A stretch of 64,000 nucleotides of DNA from JBBRHQ01 sp963815645 (GCA_963815645.1 CAWFHL010000001.1:2418001-2482000), one strand, 5' to 3'; shown: positions 45,794-55,044, counted from the first letter of the stretch. Made by a program: numbers and translations. Notes: generated by a model not told the origin, from the sequence alone.

Positions 45794-46640
45794 GCGCGGA
45801 GCCGGAAGCCCTCCCCGGGCCCGGGGGCCCGGCCCGGAAGCCGCCGGCGGAGGCGGTCGCCGAGAGCCGGGTCCGGGCGCCGACCCGAGGAAACCGCAAG
45901 CTCGAGTCCTTCCTGGAGGCGGTCAACTCCGACGACGAGGTGCGCGCCTGGTGGTACATGGCGCAGGTGCAGTCGGAGCGGCTGGGGATGTCCGACCACT
46001 CCTGGGTCCACGTGCAGATCGTCCTCAACATCGCCCTTCGGCTGTTGCGCCTGCTGACCAGGGCCGGGGTCCAGCCGGCGATGGTCAGCGACCACGGGAT
46101 GGGCATCCGCGACGCCGAGGTCGTCGTCGCCGGCGGGGCTCTGCTGCACGACGTCGGATGTCGATCCACCGCGCCGACCACGAGGCCTACAGCCTCTTCC
46201 TGGCCAAGGAGGCCCTCAGCAGGCTGCTGGCCGGCACCTACCGGGAGCCGAGGCGCAGCGTGATGATCGCCGAGACCCTGCACGCGATCATCGGCCACCG
46301 CCGCCGCGGCGACCCCTACACGCTGGAGGCGGGAGTCGTCCGGGTCGCCGACGCCCTCGACATGGCTCAGGGCCGCTCGCGGATCCCGCTGGAGTCGGGG
46401 CGGGAGGGGATCCACTCGATCTCGGCGGCGGCGATCGACGAGGTCCGGATCGCCGCCGGCGAGGAGAGGCCGGTCCGGATCGAGATCGAGCTGAACAACT
46501 CGGCCGGGATCTTCCAGGTCGACGATCTGCTGGCGACGAAGATCCGGGGCACCCCGCTGGAGGGCAGGATCGAGGTCGTCGCGGAGGTCAGCGGCGAGAG
46601 CGAGAAACGGCTGCTCTCGGGGTTCAGGCTCCCCGGCTAA
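45790..46640 (+). CDS. HD-domain phosphohydrolase (frameshifted)
   Basis: About 283 residues once joined. Variable N-terminus, then SDHSWVHVQIVLNIALRLLRLL, VVVAGGALLHDVG (HD motif); a missing base near 46158 shifts to MSIHRADHEAYSLFLAKEAL and HAIIGHRRR, VVRVADALDMAQGRSRIP. Metal-dependent phosphohydrolase of nucleotides. Overlap with ppx recalls Ppx/GppA proteins that carry an HD module as their C-terminal domain; here it is a separate gene. Ends just before the second two-hairpin element. Confidence 0.8.
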
Positions 46641-46646
46641 TTACTT

Positions 46647-46699
46647 GCGGCGGCTTCGCCGCCTGACATGCCTGTGCCGGCGCTAACACCGCGCCGGCA
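46647..46699. repeat. dispersed two-hairpin element, copy B
   Basis: 53 bp, matching 6340-6393: stems GGCGGC/GCCGCC and GCCGGCGC/GCGCCGGC are kept, the first loop is one base shorter, and the linker between hairpins differs at a few positions. Lies between the convergent HD and M23 genes, like copy A between its convergent genes. Confidence 0.8.
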
Positions 46700-46708
46700 T
46701 GGCCGACC

Positions 46709-47267
46709 TTAGGGCCGGATCGTCTCGGAGAAGGCGTCGGTGGGCGACGCGGAGGCGAGGTGAAGGGTCTCGAGCAGCGGCCGGGGGTCTTCGATCGGGC
46801 CGTACTCGTCGTCGCCGCGGCGCATCTCGAAGTGCAGGTGCGGCCCCCAGCAGGAGCCGGTGCAGCCGAGGTCGCCGAGCTTCTGGCCGGCGCTGACGCG
46901 CTGCCCGACATTGACCTCCGGGGGGCTCAGCATGTGGAAGTAGTTGTAGGTGCGGTCGGTCTCGCTGCTGTAGATCGAGGCATAGTTGCCGCGGCCGCCC
47001 TGGTAGCCGCTGCCGGTGTCGGTGACAACCGCGTCGACGATCGCCAGCTCGTCGGTGCCGATCGGCGCAAACAGGTCCTGGCCCTCGTGCCCGCGGCCGG
47101 CGCCCGGCCCGTCGCCGTAGTGCGGCATCTTCTCCAGCGGCATCACCGGGCCGCCGCCCGATGGAGCGGGCAGCGAGGCCTGGGCAGGCGGGCAGGCGGC
47201 GGCGAGCGCCGCGCCGAGGAGGTGTGGATGTGGCCGCCAGCGCAGCGGCCCGGGCGAAGGTCTTCAC
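46709..47267 (-). CDS. M23 (LytM) metallopeptidase, secreted (frameshifted signal region)
   Basis: GTG at 47267 begins MKTFARAAALAATST-type signal sequence; one shift near 47225 is needed to continue LLGAALAAACPPAQASLPAP. The mature domain has GRGHEGQDLFAPIGT (zinc HxxxD), the central YFHMLSPPEVNVGQRV and LGDLGCTGSCWGPHLHFEM (HxH zinc ligand and catalytic His). Endopeptidase cutting peptidoglycan crosslinks. The CRP-like palindrome at 47308-47333 is 41 bp upstream. Confidence 0.85.
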
Positions 47268-47307
47268 GGCGGAGGTCGGAACTACACCGGCCGTGCCGGA
47301 TGGCCTC

Positions 47308-47333
47308 GCTTGTGTGACCGAGATCACACAAGC
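47308..47333. promoter_or_regulatory. CRP-like palindrome upstream of the M23 gene
   Basis: Core TGTGACCGAGATCACA (47313-47328) fits TGTGA-N6-TCACA exactly. The inverted repeat extends to perfect 10-bp arms, GCTTGTGTGA and TCACACAAGC. It sits between the M23 gene and the stop of a co-directional small gene, well placed for control of the M23 gene. Confidence 0.65.
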
Positions 47334-47369
47334 GCGTTCAGCGCAGCTCGGCGCTGCGCTCAGCCGGGC

Positions 47370-47628
47370 TCAGCTCAGCCGCTCGAGGTCGTAGCGGCGG
47401 CGCTCCTTGCGCTTCTCCAGGCGGCCCTGGATCAGCGAGAGCACCGTGACCAGGATCGGGAAGAAGGCGATCACGCCGAAGCAGAAGAAGGTGATCGTCT
47501 TGTCGTCGGTGCGGCCCGCGAGGCCGACGCCGTCGGCGGCGAAGGCGGCCGGGGCGGCGAGCACCAGCACCAGCGCGATCAGGCAGGAGACGCGCGGCGA
47601 TCCGGGCGAGGGTGCGTCCGATGCTCAC
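47370..47628 (-). CDS. small exported membrane protein (frameshifted)
   Basis: GTG at 47628 starts MSIGRTLARIAAR; a one-base shift near 47590 leads to LIALVLVLAAPAAFAADGVG, a signal peptide with an AFAA cleavage site, then TITFFCFGVIAFFPILVTVLSLI, a membrane helix, and a basic RLEKRKERRRYDLERLS tail. About 85 residues. Found divergently beside uppP. Function unknown. Confidence 0.55.
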
Positions 47629-47700
47629 GGGATGAATCTATCGCACCGGGGCGGCTGCTTTAGGCGGGCTTGAGGCGACCTCGACTACGATCCCGGCCCG

Positions 47701-48545
47701 ATGTCCAGCCTCGAAGCTCTGCTGCTGGGGATTGTGCAGGGCTTGACCGAGTTCCTGCCGATCTCCTCCTCCGGCCACCTGATCCTCGTCCCCTGGCTGC
47801 AGGACTACCGCTTCCTGCTCGACCACCCGGAGTTCAACAAGACCTTCGACGTCGCCCTGCACGCCGGGCACCCTGATCGCCGCGATCGCCTACTTCCGGG
47901 CCGAGGTCGTCGCCCTCACCAAGGGGTTCATCTCGGCGCGTCCGCAAGCGGGCCGTGGAGACCGCGAGCGAGCGGCTCTCGGTGGCGATCGCGATCGGCA
48001 CGATCCCCGCGGTGATCTTCGGCGGCCTGGGCTCGGACTTCATCGACAAGCACCTCGGCGAGCCCTGGATGATCGCGATCCAGCTGATCGTCTTCGCCCT
48101 CCTGCTCGGCCTCGCCGACAGCCTGCCCGCAGCGCCGCTCGCTCTCCGACGCGGACAACCGTGACGGCATCTGGATCGGGCTGGCCCAGGTCCTCGCGCT
48201 CGCCCCGGGCACCTCGCGCTCGGGGATCACGATCACCGCCGCCCGCTTCCTCGGCCTCGACCGCGACAGCGCCGCCCGCTTCTCCTTTCTGATGCTGATC
48301 CCGGTGGTCGCCGGCGCCACCCTCTACAAGGGGGCGAAGGTGATCAGCAACGGGCTCCCCACGGCGTCGCCGGCCCGATGATCGTCGGCACGATCGCGGC
48401 CGCCGTCTCCGGGTTCCTGGCGATCGCCTTCCTGCTGAGGCTGCTGCGGACCAGCAGCTACCGGCCCTTCGTCTACTACCGGCTGGTGGTCGGCGTCGCG
48501 GTGATCCTGATCATCGCCACCAGCCTGCGCCCGGCGACCTTCTGA
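47701..48545 (+). CDS. uppP: undecaprenyl-diphosphate phosphatase (four frameshifts)
   Basis: Membrane enzyme recycling undecaprenyl pyrophosphate for cell-wall synthesis. From the ATG: LLLGIVQGLTEFLPISSSGHL (E-rich catalytic motif), FDVALHAG; shifts near 47869, 47940, 48128 and 48360. Between them SVAIAIGTIPAVIFGGLGSDFI, GLAQVLALAPGTSRSGITI (PGxSRSG motif) and the final YYRLVVGVAVILIIATSLRP are all conserved. Joined length about 281, normal for UppP. Such an essential gene with four indels strongly suggests consensus errors. Confidence 0.92.
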
Positions 48546-48582
48546 TCGCCGCCCGCGCCGGGTCGGATCAGCCCCAAATGAG

Positions 48583-48615
48583 GCGCGCGGCCCCGGGGCA
48601 GATCGGGCCGCGCGC
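48583..48615 (+). terminator. strong hairpin after uppP
   Basis: Perfect 11-bp stem GCGCGCGGCCC / GGGCCGCGCGC with an 11-base loop, 38 bp after the uppP stop. No T-run follows, as is common in high-G+C actinobacteria. Confidence 0.6.
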
Positions 48616-48825
48616 TGACGAGAGAGGAATCTCGTGAGTGGATGCAGCTTCCTGGCCGGCGACCGAGACGCAGGTGAAGATCCGGAGAAGCGCCCGAGAG
48701 TAGGACGCGATCGGCCAAGCCCGAGAGCGGCGCAAATCCCGCTCTGATGCATGTGAAAAGACTTGTGAAAAGCTGCAGCAGATCCGCTGTCCGGCGGCGG
48801 CGGCCGCCCTACAATCGCGAGCGCC

Positions 48826-49622
48826 ATCAGACTCGCGGTCATAGACAACGACAGCGGCTTCGTCCGCGTGCTCGCCAAGCGGGTCGAGTCGGCCGGCTGG
48901 CAGCAACGCCACCTCTCCAGCGCGGCTCCGCCGGAGGAGCTCGTGGCGATGAAGCTGGGGGCGGTCGTCCTCGACCCCGCCGTTCTCGGCGAGGATGGCT
49001 GGGCCTACCTGGAGCGAATCTGCGGCATGCTGCCGGACCTGGCGGTGGTCGTCTGCACCGGGCCCTCCAGCGTCGCCCAGCGGGTTCGGGGCCTGCGGCT
49101 CGGGGCCGACGACTGGGTCAGCAAGCCCTGCCATCCGGAGGAGGTGATCGCCAGGATCGAGGCGATCGTCCGCCGCCGCCGGCGCAGCCACAGCGTCGAG
49201 TCCGGCCCGCTGGTGGTCGGCGAGCTGGAGATCCGGCCCGACCAGTTCCAGGCCTTCGTCAGCGGCGCCAGCCTCGACCTCACGAGGCGCGAGTTCGAGT
49301 TGCTGCACCTGCTCTCCGCCGCCAAGGGGCAGGCGCTGGAGCGGGAGACGATCTACCAGCGGGTCTGGGGCTACGCGATGGCCCATGGGGACCGCTCGGT
49401 CGATGTCTTCGTCCGCAAGCTGCGCCAGAAGCTGCGAAGCGCTCGCCCGGCTGGAGCTACATCCACACCCACTTCGGGGTCGGCTACCGCTTCGACCCCG
49501 AGCCGGCGGTCCCGGCGGTGGCGGCGAGCAGGCGGCCCGGGGCAGAGCTCGGAGCAGCGCCGGAGGTCGCCCGTCGCGGAGGCGCCCGCAGAGGAGCGCA
49601 GGCGGTGCCGAGCAGCTCCTAG
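48826..49622 (+). CDS. PhoB/OmpR-type response regulator (frameshifted C-terminus)
   Basis: Receiver domain: RLAVIDNDSGFVRVL (acidic pair), VVLDPAVLGEDG (phospho-Asp), CTG and VSKPCHPEEV (Lys). Winged helix: RREFELLHLLSAAKGQ, SVDVFVRKLRQKL, then a shift near 49445 into WSYIHTHFGVGYRF. Homology begins at codon ATC 48826; the first canonical in-frame start is GTG 48868, which would cut the first strand of the receiver. Joined about 265 residues. Upstream of the pst genes, so a likely phosphate regulator, but no kinase gene is adjacent. Confidence 0.8.
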
Positions 49623-49640
49623 CCCCGGCCCGGCCCGCTC

Positions 49641-49673
49641 GTTCACGACGCGTTCACCGAAGGTTCACAACGC
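49641..49673 (+). promoter_or_regulatory. triple PHO-box-like repeat
   Basis: GTTCACGACGC, GTTCACCGAAG and GTTCACAACGC: three direct 11-bp units with GTTCAC at 49641, 49652 and 49663; a fourth degenerate unit follows. This matches the PHO box of actinobacterial PhoP (GTTCACC plus four bases, repeated). It ends 28 bp before the next start codon. Confidence 0.75.
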
Positions 49674-49701
49674 CGTAACCGCCGCAGCTCGTCCCTGGGG
49701 A

Positions 49702-50045
49702 ATGCTCCGCTGGGTGATCAGCGACAACGGAACCCGATCGCGCTATCTCTCCGGCCGCCTCGAGATCCGGCCGGACGAGCACGCCGCGCTGGTCGATGGG
49801 CGGCCCCTGAGCCTCACGGTTCGCGAGCTGCAGCTGCTGCGCTGCCTCGCCTCGCACCCCCAGCGGATCATGACCCGCGAGGAGCTCTACGCCGAGGTCT
49901 GGGGCCGGGCGCCGCGCCGCGCCGACCGCTCCGTCGACGTCTACGTCAGCCGCTTGCGCTCGAAGCTGCGCCGTGCCCTTCCCGGAGTCGAGGCTGATCC
50001 ACACCCACATCGGGGTCGGGCTATCGCTTCTCTCCCGAGCCCTGA
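49702..50045 (+). CDS. stand-alone winged-helix (PhoB C-terminal type) DNA-binding protein (two frameshifts)
   Basis: About 114 residues from the ATG: a short N-terminal segment (LRWVISDNGTRSRYL), then RLEIRPDEHAALVDGRPLSL, TVRELQLLRCLASHPQRIM, TREELYAEVWGR, RSVDVYVSRLRSKLRR. Shifts near 49980 and 50023 are needed for SRLIHTHIGVGYRFSPEP at the end. There is no receiver domain, so it cannot be phosphorylated in the usual way. Directly preceded by the triple PHO box and followed by another before pstS. Confidence 0.75.
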
Positions 50046-50067
50046 GGCGCTCCCGGGGGTCGGCGCC

Positions 50068-50100
50068 GTTCACGGCGCATTCACATCCTTTTTACATCGC
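50068..50100 (+). promoter_or_regulatory. PHO-box-like repeat upstream of pstS
   Basis: GTTCACGGCGC, ATTCACATCCT and TTTTACATCGC at 50068, 50079 and 50090: three 11-bp units decreasing in match to GTTCACC. 104 bp upstream of the pstS start; consistent with phosphate-starvation activation of the pst operon. Confidence 0.7.
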
Positions 50101-50203
50101 CACTACAGGCGGCGTAACAAGCTGCCGGGGAGCCGCTGCGAGCCTGGCTGGCGACTGGCAACCGAAACGGCCCATGGGCCAACCAATCAAAAGGAGATAC
50201 CGA

Positions 50204-51251
50204 GTGACGAAGAGACTTCTCAGCGTCGTCGGGGCGCTTGCCCTCGCCGCGGGGATCACGGCGTGCGGAAGTTCCTCGAGCGACACCACCAGCTCCGGGC
50301 GGCTCGGCCACCGGGCCCATCACCGGCGCCGGTAGCACTCTGGTCGCGCCGCTGATGTCGAAGTGGCAGCCGGACTTCGACGACAAGTCGGGGATAACGG
50401 TCACCTACGGGGCGATCGGGAGCGGCGGTGGGATCGACCAGATCACCGCGCACACGGTCGATTTCGGTGCCAGCGACGCGCCGCTGACGTCGGACCAGTT
50501 CTCGGCCGCGAACGGAGTCGAGCAGATTCCCTGGGCCCTCACAGGTGTTCTCCCGTCCTACAACGTCAAGGGCGTCCCGAACAAGCTCAAGCTGAGCGGC
50601 CCTGTGCTCGCCGACATGTATCTCGGCAAGATCACGGCCTGGGACGATCCGGCGATTGCGAAGCTGAACCCCGGGGTCAACCTGCCAAGCACCAAGGTGA
50701 CGCCCGTCTACCGCAGTGACGGAAGCGGCGACACCTTTGCCTGGACCAACTACCTGTCGTCGATCAGCCCGGAGTTCAAGTCGACCGTCGGCGTGTCCAC
50801 CCAGGTGAAGTTCCCGACAGGGGTAGGCGCCGAGAAGAGCGACGGCGTCGCCGCGGCCGTTTCCCAGACCGACGGATCGATCGGCTACCTCGGGCTTGCC
50901 TACATCGCGTCCAACGGTCTCAGCTACGGGTTGGTTCAGAACGACGCTGGGAAGTTCCCGAATCCGGACGTCGCCAGTATCAAGGCAGCGGCCGCAGCGG
51001 TCAGCAAGATCAACAGTGACAACTCGATCTCGTTGATCAATCTGCCGGCTTCGGCGACGAACGCGTACCCGATCTCGACCTACACGTACGTGATCGTTCC
51101 GCTGAAGACGGACAAGGCGGATGAGCTGAAGAAGTTCATCACCTACGCGATCGGTCCCGGGCAGGCCTTCGGCCCGGACCTCAATTTCGCCCCGCTGCCG
51201 TCACAGGTCGTCGCAGCAGCCAAGAAGGCGATCGCGAAGATCGGCAGCTGA
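50204..51251 (+). CDS. pstS: phosphate ABC transporter substrate-binding lipoprotein PstS (one frameshift)
   Basis: GTG at 50204 after AAGGAGAT. Lipoprotein signal LLSVVGALALAAGITACGSS; a shift near 50300 in a G-rich stretch, then GPITGAGSTLVAPLMSKW, ITVTYGAIGSGGGIDQI, VDFGASDAPLTSDQF, YRSDGSGDTFAWTNYL, all phosphate-binding signatures. Captures inorganic phosphate outside the membrane for PstCAB. Followed by a strong hairpin (51264-51301) and then pstC. Confidence 0.95.
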
Positions 51252-51263
51252 GCAAATCCGCAT

Positions 51264-51301
51264 CCTGGGGCCGGGGCCAATGCTGGGCGCCCGGCCCCAG
51301 G
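51264..51301 (+). terminator. hairpin between pstS and pstC
   Basis: Perfect 12-bp stem CCTGGGGCCGGG / CCCGGCCCCAGG with a 14-base loop, 12 bp after the pstS stop. Probably a partial terminator or 3'-end stabiliser that keeps pstS mRNA in excess over pstCAB. Confidence 0.65.
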
Positions 51302-51370
51302 TGACTATTGATCATGATTAACGGTTTCGACACCGCGCCCCCAATCGGTAACTGATTTGGTTCGGGTCTG

Positions 51371-52346
51371 ATGAGTCCGCCAGCCGCTGCCGAGACCATC
51401 GCCGCTCCGGCGCTTCGCGCGAAACGGAATCTCGCGGATCGCATCGGTGATCCGATCCTGAAGTGGCTTTCGGGGCTCGCGGCAGTCCTGGGCGTCGCCG
51501 TGATCGCAGGGATCGTCTATGAGGTCGATCCATTTGGCCGCGCCCGCGATCAGCAAGTTCGGGCTGAGCTTTCTTACCACCAACGATTGGAACCCGGTAA
51601 CCGAGAACTTCGGCGCCCTCTCCTTCATCTATGGAACCGTCGTCACTTCCGCGATTGCACTGCTCTTCGCCGCGCCTCTTTCGATTGCAATCGCGCTCTA
51701 TCTCACCGAGCTCTCCCCTCGCCGACTTCGACGGCCGGTGGCGACGCTGGTGGATCTGTTGGCGGCAATACCGAGCGTAATTCTCGGCCTCTGGGGGATC
51801 CTCGTCCTGGGGCCGTTCATGCGGGACACGATCGAGCCGGCGCTCCATAGCGTGCTGGGCTTCCTGCCGATTTTTGGTGGCGACCCGTCTGCCCTCGGCC
51901 TACTGACGGCCGCGGCGATCCTGACGATCATGACCGTGCCGATCGTCTCCAGCGTTACCCGGGAAGTTTTCGAGACGGTTCCCATCGAGTTGAAGGAGGG
52001 CGCCTACGCGCTTGGAGCCACCCGATGGGAGATGGTGCGAATGGTAATCCTTCCCTACGCCAAGCCGGGCATAGTCGGCGCCACGATTCTCGGTCTCGGT
52101 CGCGCAATCGGAGAGGCGATCGCCGTCACCCAGGTGATCGGAGGCTTCGCCGGAATCAACATCTCCTTCTTCCACGGTGCCGACACGCTCGCCAGCCGAA
52201 TCGCCTCCGAATACCAAGGCGCCCCGGGCGCTCTGCAGAAGCAGTCGCTCGCATACCTGGGTCTCATCCTGCTTGCGTTTGCCCTGATCGTCAACGTCAT
52301 CGCCCGCTGGATCGTTCGCAGGAGCTCGATGGAGGAGGCCCACTAA
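51371..52346 (+). CDS. pstC: phosphate ABC transporter permease PstC (one frameshift)
   Basis: ATG at 51371; first helix WLSGLAAVLGVAVIAGIVYEV, shift near 51528, then APAISKFGLSFLTTNDWNPV, the PstC signature, and FGALSFIYGTVVTSAIALLFAAPL. The EAA loop is PIELKEGAYALGATRWEMVRMVILPYA; GRAIGEAIAVTQVIGG follows. About 324 residues joined. Membrane subunit of the high-affinity phosphate importer. Three bases before pstA. Confidence 0.94.
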
Positions 52347-52349
52347 CAG

Positions 52350-53252
52350 ATGGCCGGCTCGCCAGGTGGTTCGATCGAAAGCCACGGGCTGCTAAGTGAC
52401 CGTGGCAACCTGCGACGCCGTCGCGCCATCAGTAGAGCGGTTGAGATCCTCTCGACGCTTGCAACCCTCTTGGCGGTTGCCGTGCTGATCGTCGTCGTCG
52501 GTTCGGTGCTTGCTCGGGGCATCGGTTCGATCAACATCGATTTCCTCACCAAGGGCCCGGCCCCCTTCGGCGAGAGCGGTGGAGGCATCGCAAATGCCAT
52601 TGTCGGATCGGCGATGCTGGTCGGTCTGGCCAGCGTAATTGCGATTCCGGTGGGCCTGCTGATCGCGATTTTCACCACCGAGTTCGCGGATAACCGATTT
52701 GCCGCGGCAATCCGCTTCGCACTGGACATTCTCAACGGTGTACCGACGATCATCACCGGCATCTTCATCCTCGGCCTGATCGTCATCCCCCAAGGGAAGC
52801 AGAGCGGGTTCGCCGGGTCGATTGCCCTGGCGATCATCATGCTCCCGATCGTTGCCCGAGCGGGGCAGGAGGTGCTGAGCCTGGTGCCAAACACCCTCAA
52901 GGAGGCCGCCACCGCCCTCGGCGTGGCCCGCTGGCGCATAGTGATGCGGATCGTGCTTCCCACTGCGGCAGGAGGATTGCTGACTGGTTCGCTGCTCGCG
53001 GTCGCCCGGGTGGCCGGTGAGACCGCCCCCCTGCTGCTGCTCAGCTCCATAGTTTCCACCGAGACCTCAACCGATTACAGCCAGGCGCTGGCCTCGATCC
53101 CGCTCTCGATCTTCCAGTTGTCGGAGTCACCGAGTCCCGAAGCACACGATCAGGCATGGGCGGCGGCCTTCATCCTGATTCTTTTCGTTTTGATCCTGAA
53201 CATCGTCGCGCGGGCCTTCTACGCGCGAACCCAGAAACGGATGAAGGGATAG
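52350..53252 (+). CDS. pstA: phosphate ABC transporter permease PstA
   Basis: 300 residues, six membrane helices. IDFLTKGPAPFGESGGGIANAIVGSAMLV, FALDILNGVPTIITGIFI, EAA loop NTLKEAATALGVARWRIVMRIVLPTA and RVAGETAPLLLLSSI are PstA signatures. Partner of PstC; 40 bp before pstB. Confidence 0.96.
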   Translation: MAGSPGGSIESHGLLSDRGNLRRRRAISRAVEILSTLATLLAVAVLIVVVGSVLARGIGSINIDFLTKGPAPFGESGGGIANAIVGSAMLVGLASVIAIPVGLLIAIFTTEFADNRFAAAIRFALDILNGVPTIITGIFILGLIVIPQGKQSGFAGSIALAIIMLPIVARAGQEVLSLVPNTLKEAATALGVARWRIVMRIVLPTAAGGLLTGSLLAVARVAGETAPLLLLSSIVSTETSTDYSQALASIPLSIFQLSESPSPEAHDQAWAAAFILILFVLILNIVARAFYARTQKRMKG

Positions 53253-53292
53253 TCGCGGCGATCGTGTCGCGCACAGCCAAGGAGCCCATACG

Positions 53293-54195
53293 ATGAAGCC
53301 CGAAAATGCGAGCGACCCAATCTTGACCGAATCCAAACCTGAATCAGGAGCCCCGGAAGAGTTCGCCGTCCCAGACGCGCGAGCCATGGGGCGCATGCCG
53401 GCTCCCGAGCAACCTCGCCAGACGGTATCCGGTGCGGTCGAAGCCGGTACGGTCGAACTCAGGGGACTGCACGCCTACTATGGCTCGAACCACGCGGTCA
53501 AGGGGATCGACTTGAAGTTCGAGTCAGACGACGTGACCGCGATCATCGGGCCCTCGGGGTGCGGCAAGTCGACGATGGTGCGATGCATAAACCGCATGCA
53601 CGAGGAGATCCCGAGCGCGCGGGCCGAGGGCGAGGTGCTGCTCGATGAGATCGATCTCTACGGCACGGCTGTCGACGTCGTCGCCGTGCGCCGCTCGATC
53701 GGGATGGTCTTCCAGAAGCCGAACCCGTTCCCGACTATGTCGATCGAGGCGAATGTCGCCTCCGGTCTCCGCCTCACCGGCGCCAAGCGCGGCGACATCC
53801 AGGACAAGGTCCGAAACGCCCTCCAGGGCGCCGGGCTGTGGGACGAGGTCAAGGATCGCCTTGGCTCGCCCGGCGCCGGGCTCTCGGGCGGACAGCAGCA
53901 GCGGCTGTGCATCGCGCGGGCGCTCGCCGTGAACCCGGAGGTGCTGCTGATGGACGAGCCCTGCTCGGCGCTCGACCCAGTGGCGACGCTGAAGATCGAG
54001 GAGCTGATCGTCGAGCTCAAGCAGAGGGTGACGATCGTGATCGTCACCCACAACATGCAGCAGGCCTCCAGGGTGGCCGACACCACCGCGTTCATGCTCG
54101 ACGGCGAGCTGGTCGAAGTCGGCCCGACCGAGAAGATCTTCACCAACCCGAATGACGACCGCACCGAGCAGTACGTGACCGGCAAGTTCGGATGA
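53293..54195 (+). CDS. pstB: phosphate ABC transporter ATP-binding protein PstB
   Basis: 300 residues, with an N-terminal polar extension of about 50 residues before LRGLHAYYGSNHAVKGIDL. Walker A GPSGCGKST, Q-loop VFQKPNPFPTMS, signature LSGGQQQRLCIARALA, Walker B LLMDEPCSALDP, H-loop VTHNMQQASRVAD. The extension is not seen in PstB of usual length (about 255). Stop overlaps the phoU start. Confidence 0.96.
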   Translation: MKPENASDPILTESKPESGAPEEFAVPDARAMGRMPAPEQPRQTVSGAVEAGTVELRGLHAYYGSNHAVKGIDLKFESDDVTAIIGPSGCGKSTMVRCINRMHEEIPSARAEGEVLLDEIDLYGTAVDVVAVRRSIGMVFQKPNPFPTMSIEANVASGLRLTGAKRGDIQDKVRNALQGAGLWDEVKDRLGSPGAGLSGGQQQRLCIARALAVNPEVLLMDEPCSALDPVATLKIEELIVELKQRVTIVIVTHNMQQASRVADTTAFMLDGELVEVGPTEKIFTNPNDDRTEQYVTGKFG

Positions 54196-54905
54196 TGGAA
54201 GAGGGCGGCACCCGAACCCATTATCACGAGGAGCTGGCGCGCCTCGAGGACGCGGGCCTTGGCGGGCTGGACATGGTGATGGTCGCGATAGGGAAGACAC
54301 TCGAGGCGATCCAGCATCAGGATGTCGAGCTGGCGGCCCTGGTGATCGCCGACGACGATCGGATCGACGGCCGCTACCTGGAGGTGCATCAGTCGCTGAT
54401 CACATTGCTCGCCACGCAATCTCCGGTCGCCACCGACCTGCGCCAGATCGCTGCCCTGATGCACGTGATGAAGAACATCGAGCGCATGGGAGATCAGTGC
54501 GTGAACATCTGCAAAATGATCCCGCTGTCGGGGAATGACCCGCCGGCGGACGAGGAGATGATCGGCCGGCTCGTGCTCATGGGGCGGCACGTCCAGACCG
54601 AGGTGAAGCAGGCGAAGCGCTGCTTCGTCGAGCGCGACGTCGCCCTTGCCCGCGACCTGGTCCGCCAGGACGACGTGGTCGACAACCTCAACCGCGTGTG
54701 CTTCCACATCGCTCTGGAGATCGGCGACGATCCCGATCGGCGCGAGTGGGCGATGACGATGCTGCTCGCCGCCCGGGCGCTGGAGAGGATCGGCGACAAC
54801 GCGGTCGACATCGGCGAGCAGGTCGCCTTCGTCGTCACCGGGCTGTTCCGCGAGTTCGAGGACGCCTCGCATCCGGGCGAAGAGATCCTCGACCCGCAGG
54901 CGTAG
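54192..54905 (+). CDS. phoU: phosphate transport regulator PhoU
   Basis: 237 residues, two three-helix PhoU repeats with the metal-binding E/DxxxD patterns (DDDRIDGRYLEVHQ, RQDDVVDNLNRVCF). TDLRQIAALMHVMKNIERMGDQC and AARALERIGDNAVDIGE are the family signatures. Links Pst activity to the phosphate two-component system. Coupled to pstB by a four-base overlap. Confidence 0.95.
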   Translation: MMEEGGTRTHYHEELARLEDAGLGGLDMVMVAIGKTLEAIQHQDVELAALVIADDDRIDGRYLEVHQSLITLLATQSPVATDLRQIAALMHVMKNIERMGDQCVNICKMIPLSGNDPPADEEMIGRLVLMGRHVQTEVKQAKRCFVERDVALARDLVRQDDVVDNLNRVCFHIALEIGDDPDRREWAMTMLLAARALERIGDNAVDIGEQVAFVVTGLFREFEDASHPGEEILDPQA

Positions 54906-54972
54906 TCGCCGCCGCCGGGCAGCCGTTTTACCCGCAAATCGCGAACAACTCGGACCTCCCGTGCGTAGGCAT

Positions 54973-54989
54973 GTGAACAGCTTGTGAAC
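54973..54989 (-). promoter_or_regulatory. PHO-box-like repeat upstream of the second ppx, reverse orientation
   Basis: GTGAAC at 54973 and 54984 are the complement of two GTTCAC half-sites with 11-bp spacing (minus strand GTTCACAAGCT, GTTCACATGCC). Located 56-72 bp before the ppx start. Orientation is opposite to the gene; PHO boxes are known on either strand. Confidence 0.55.
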
Positions 54990-55044
54990 ATCGTCGCTCG
55001 GGGCCCGGCCTATCCGTGAGGTCTGCCACCATTGATTCCAGGCC

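Noticed and set aside
48751..48772. TGTGAAAAG repeat before the first PhoB-type regulator as a PHO box
   Set aside because: Spacing is 12 bp and the half-site is TTTTCACA rather than GTTCAC; too far from the consensus.
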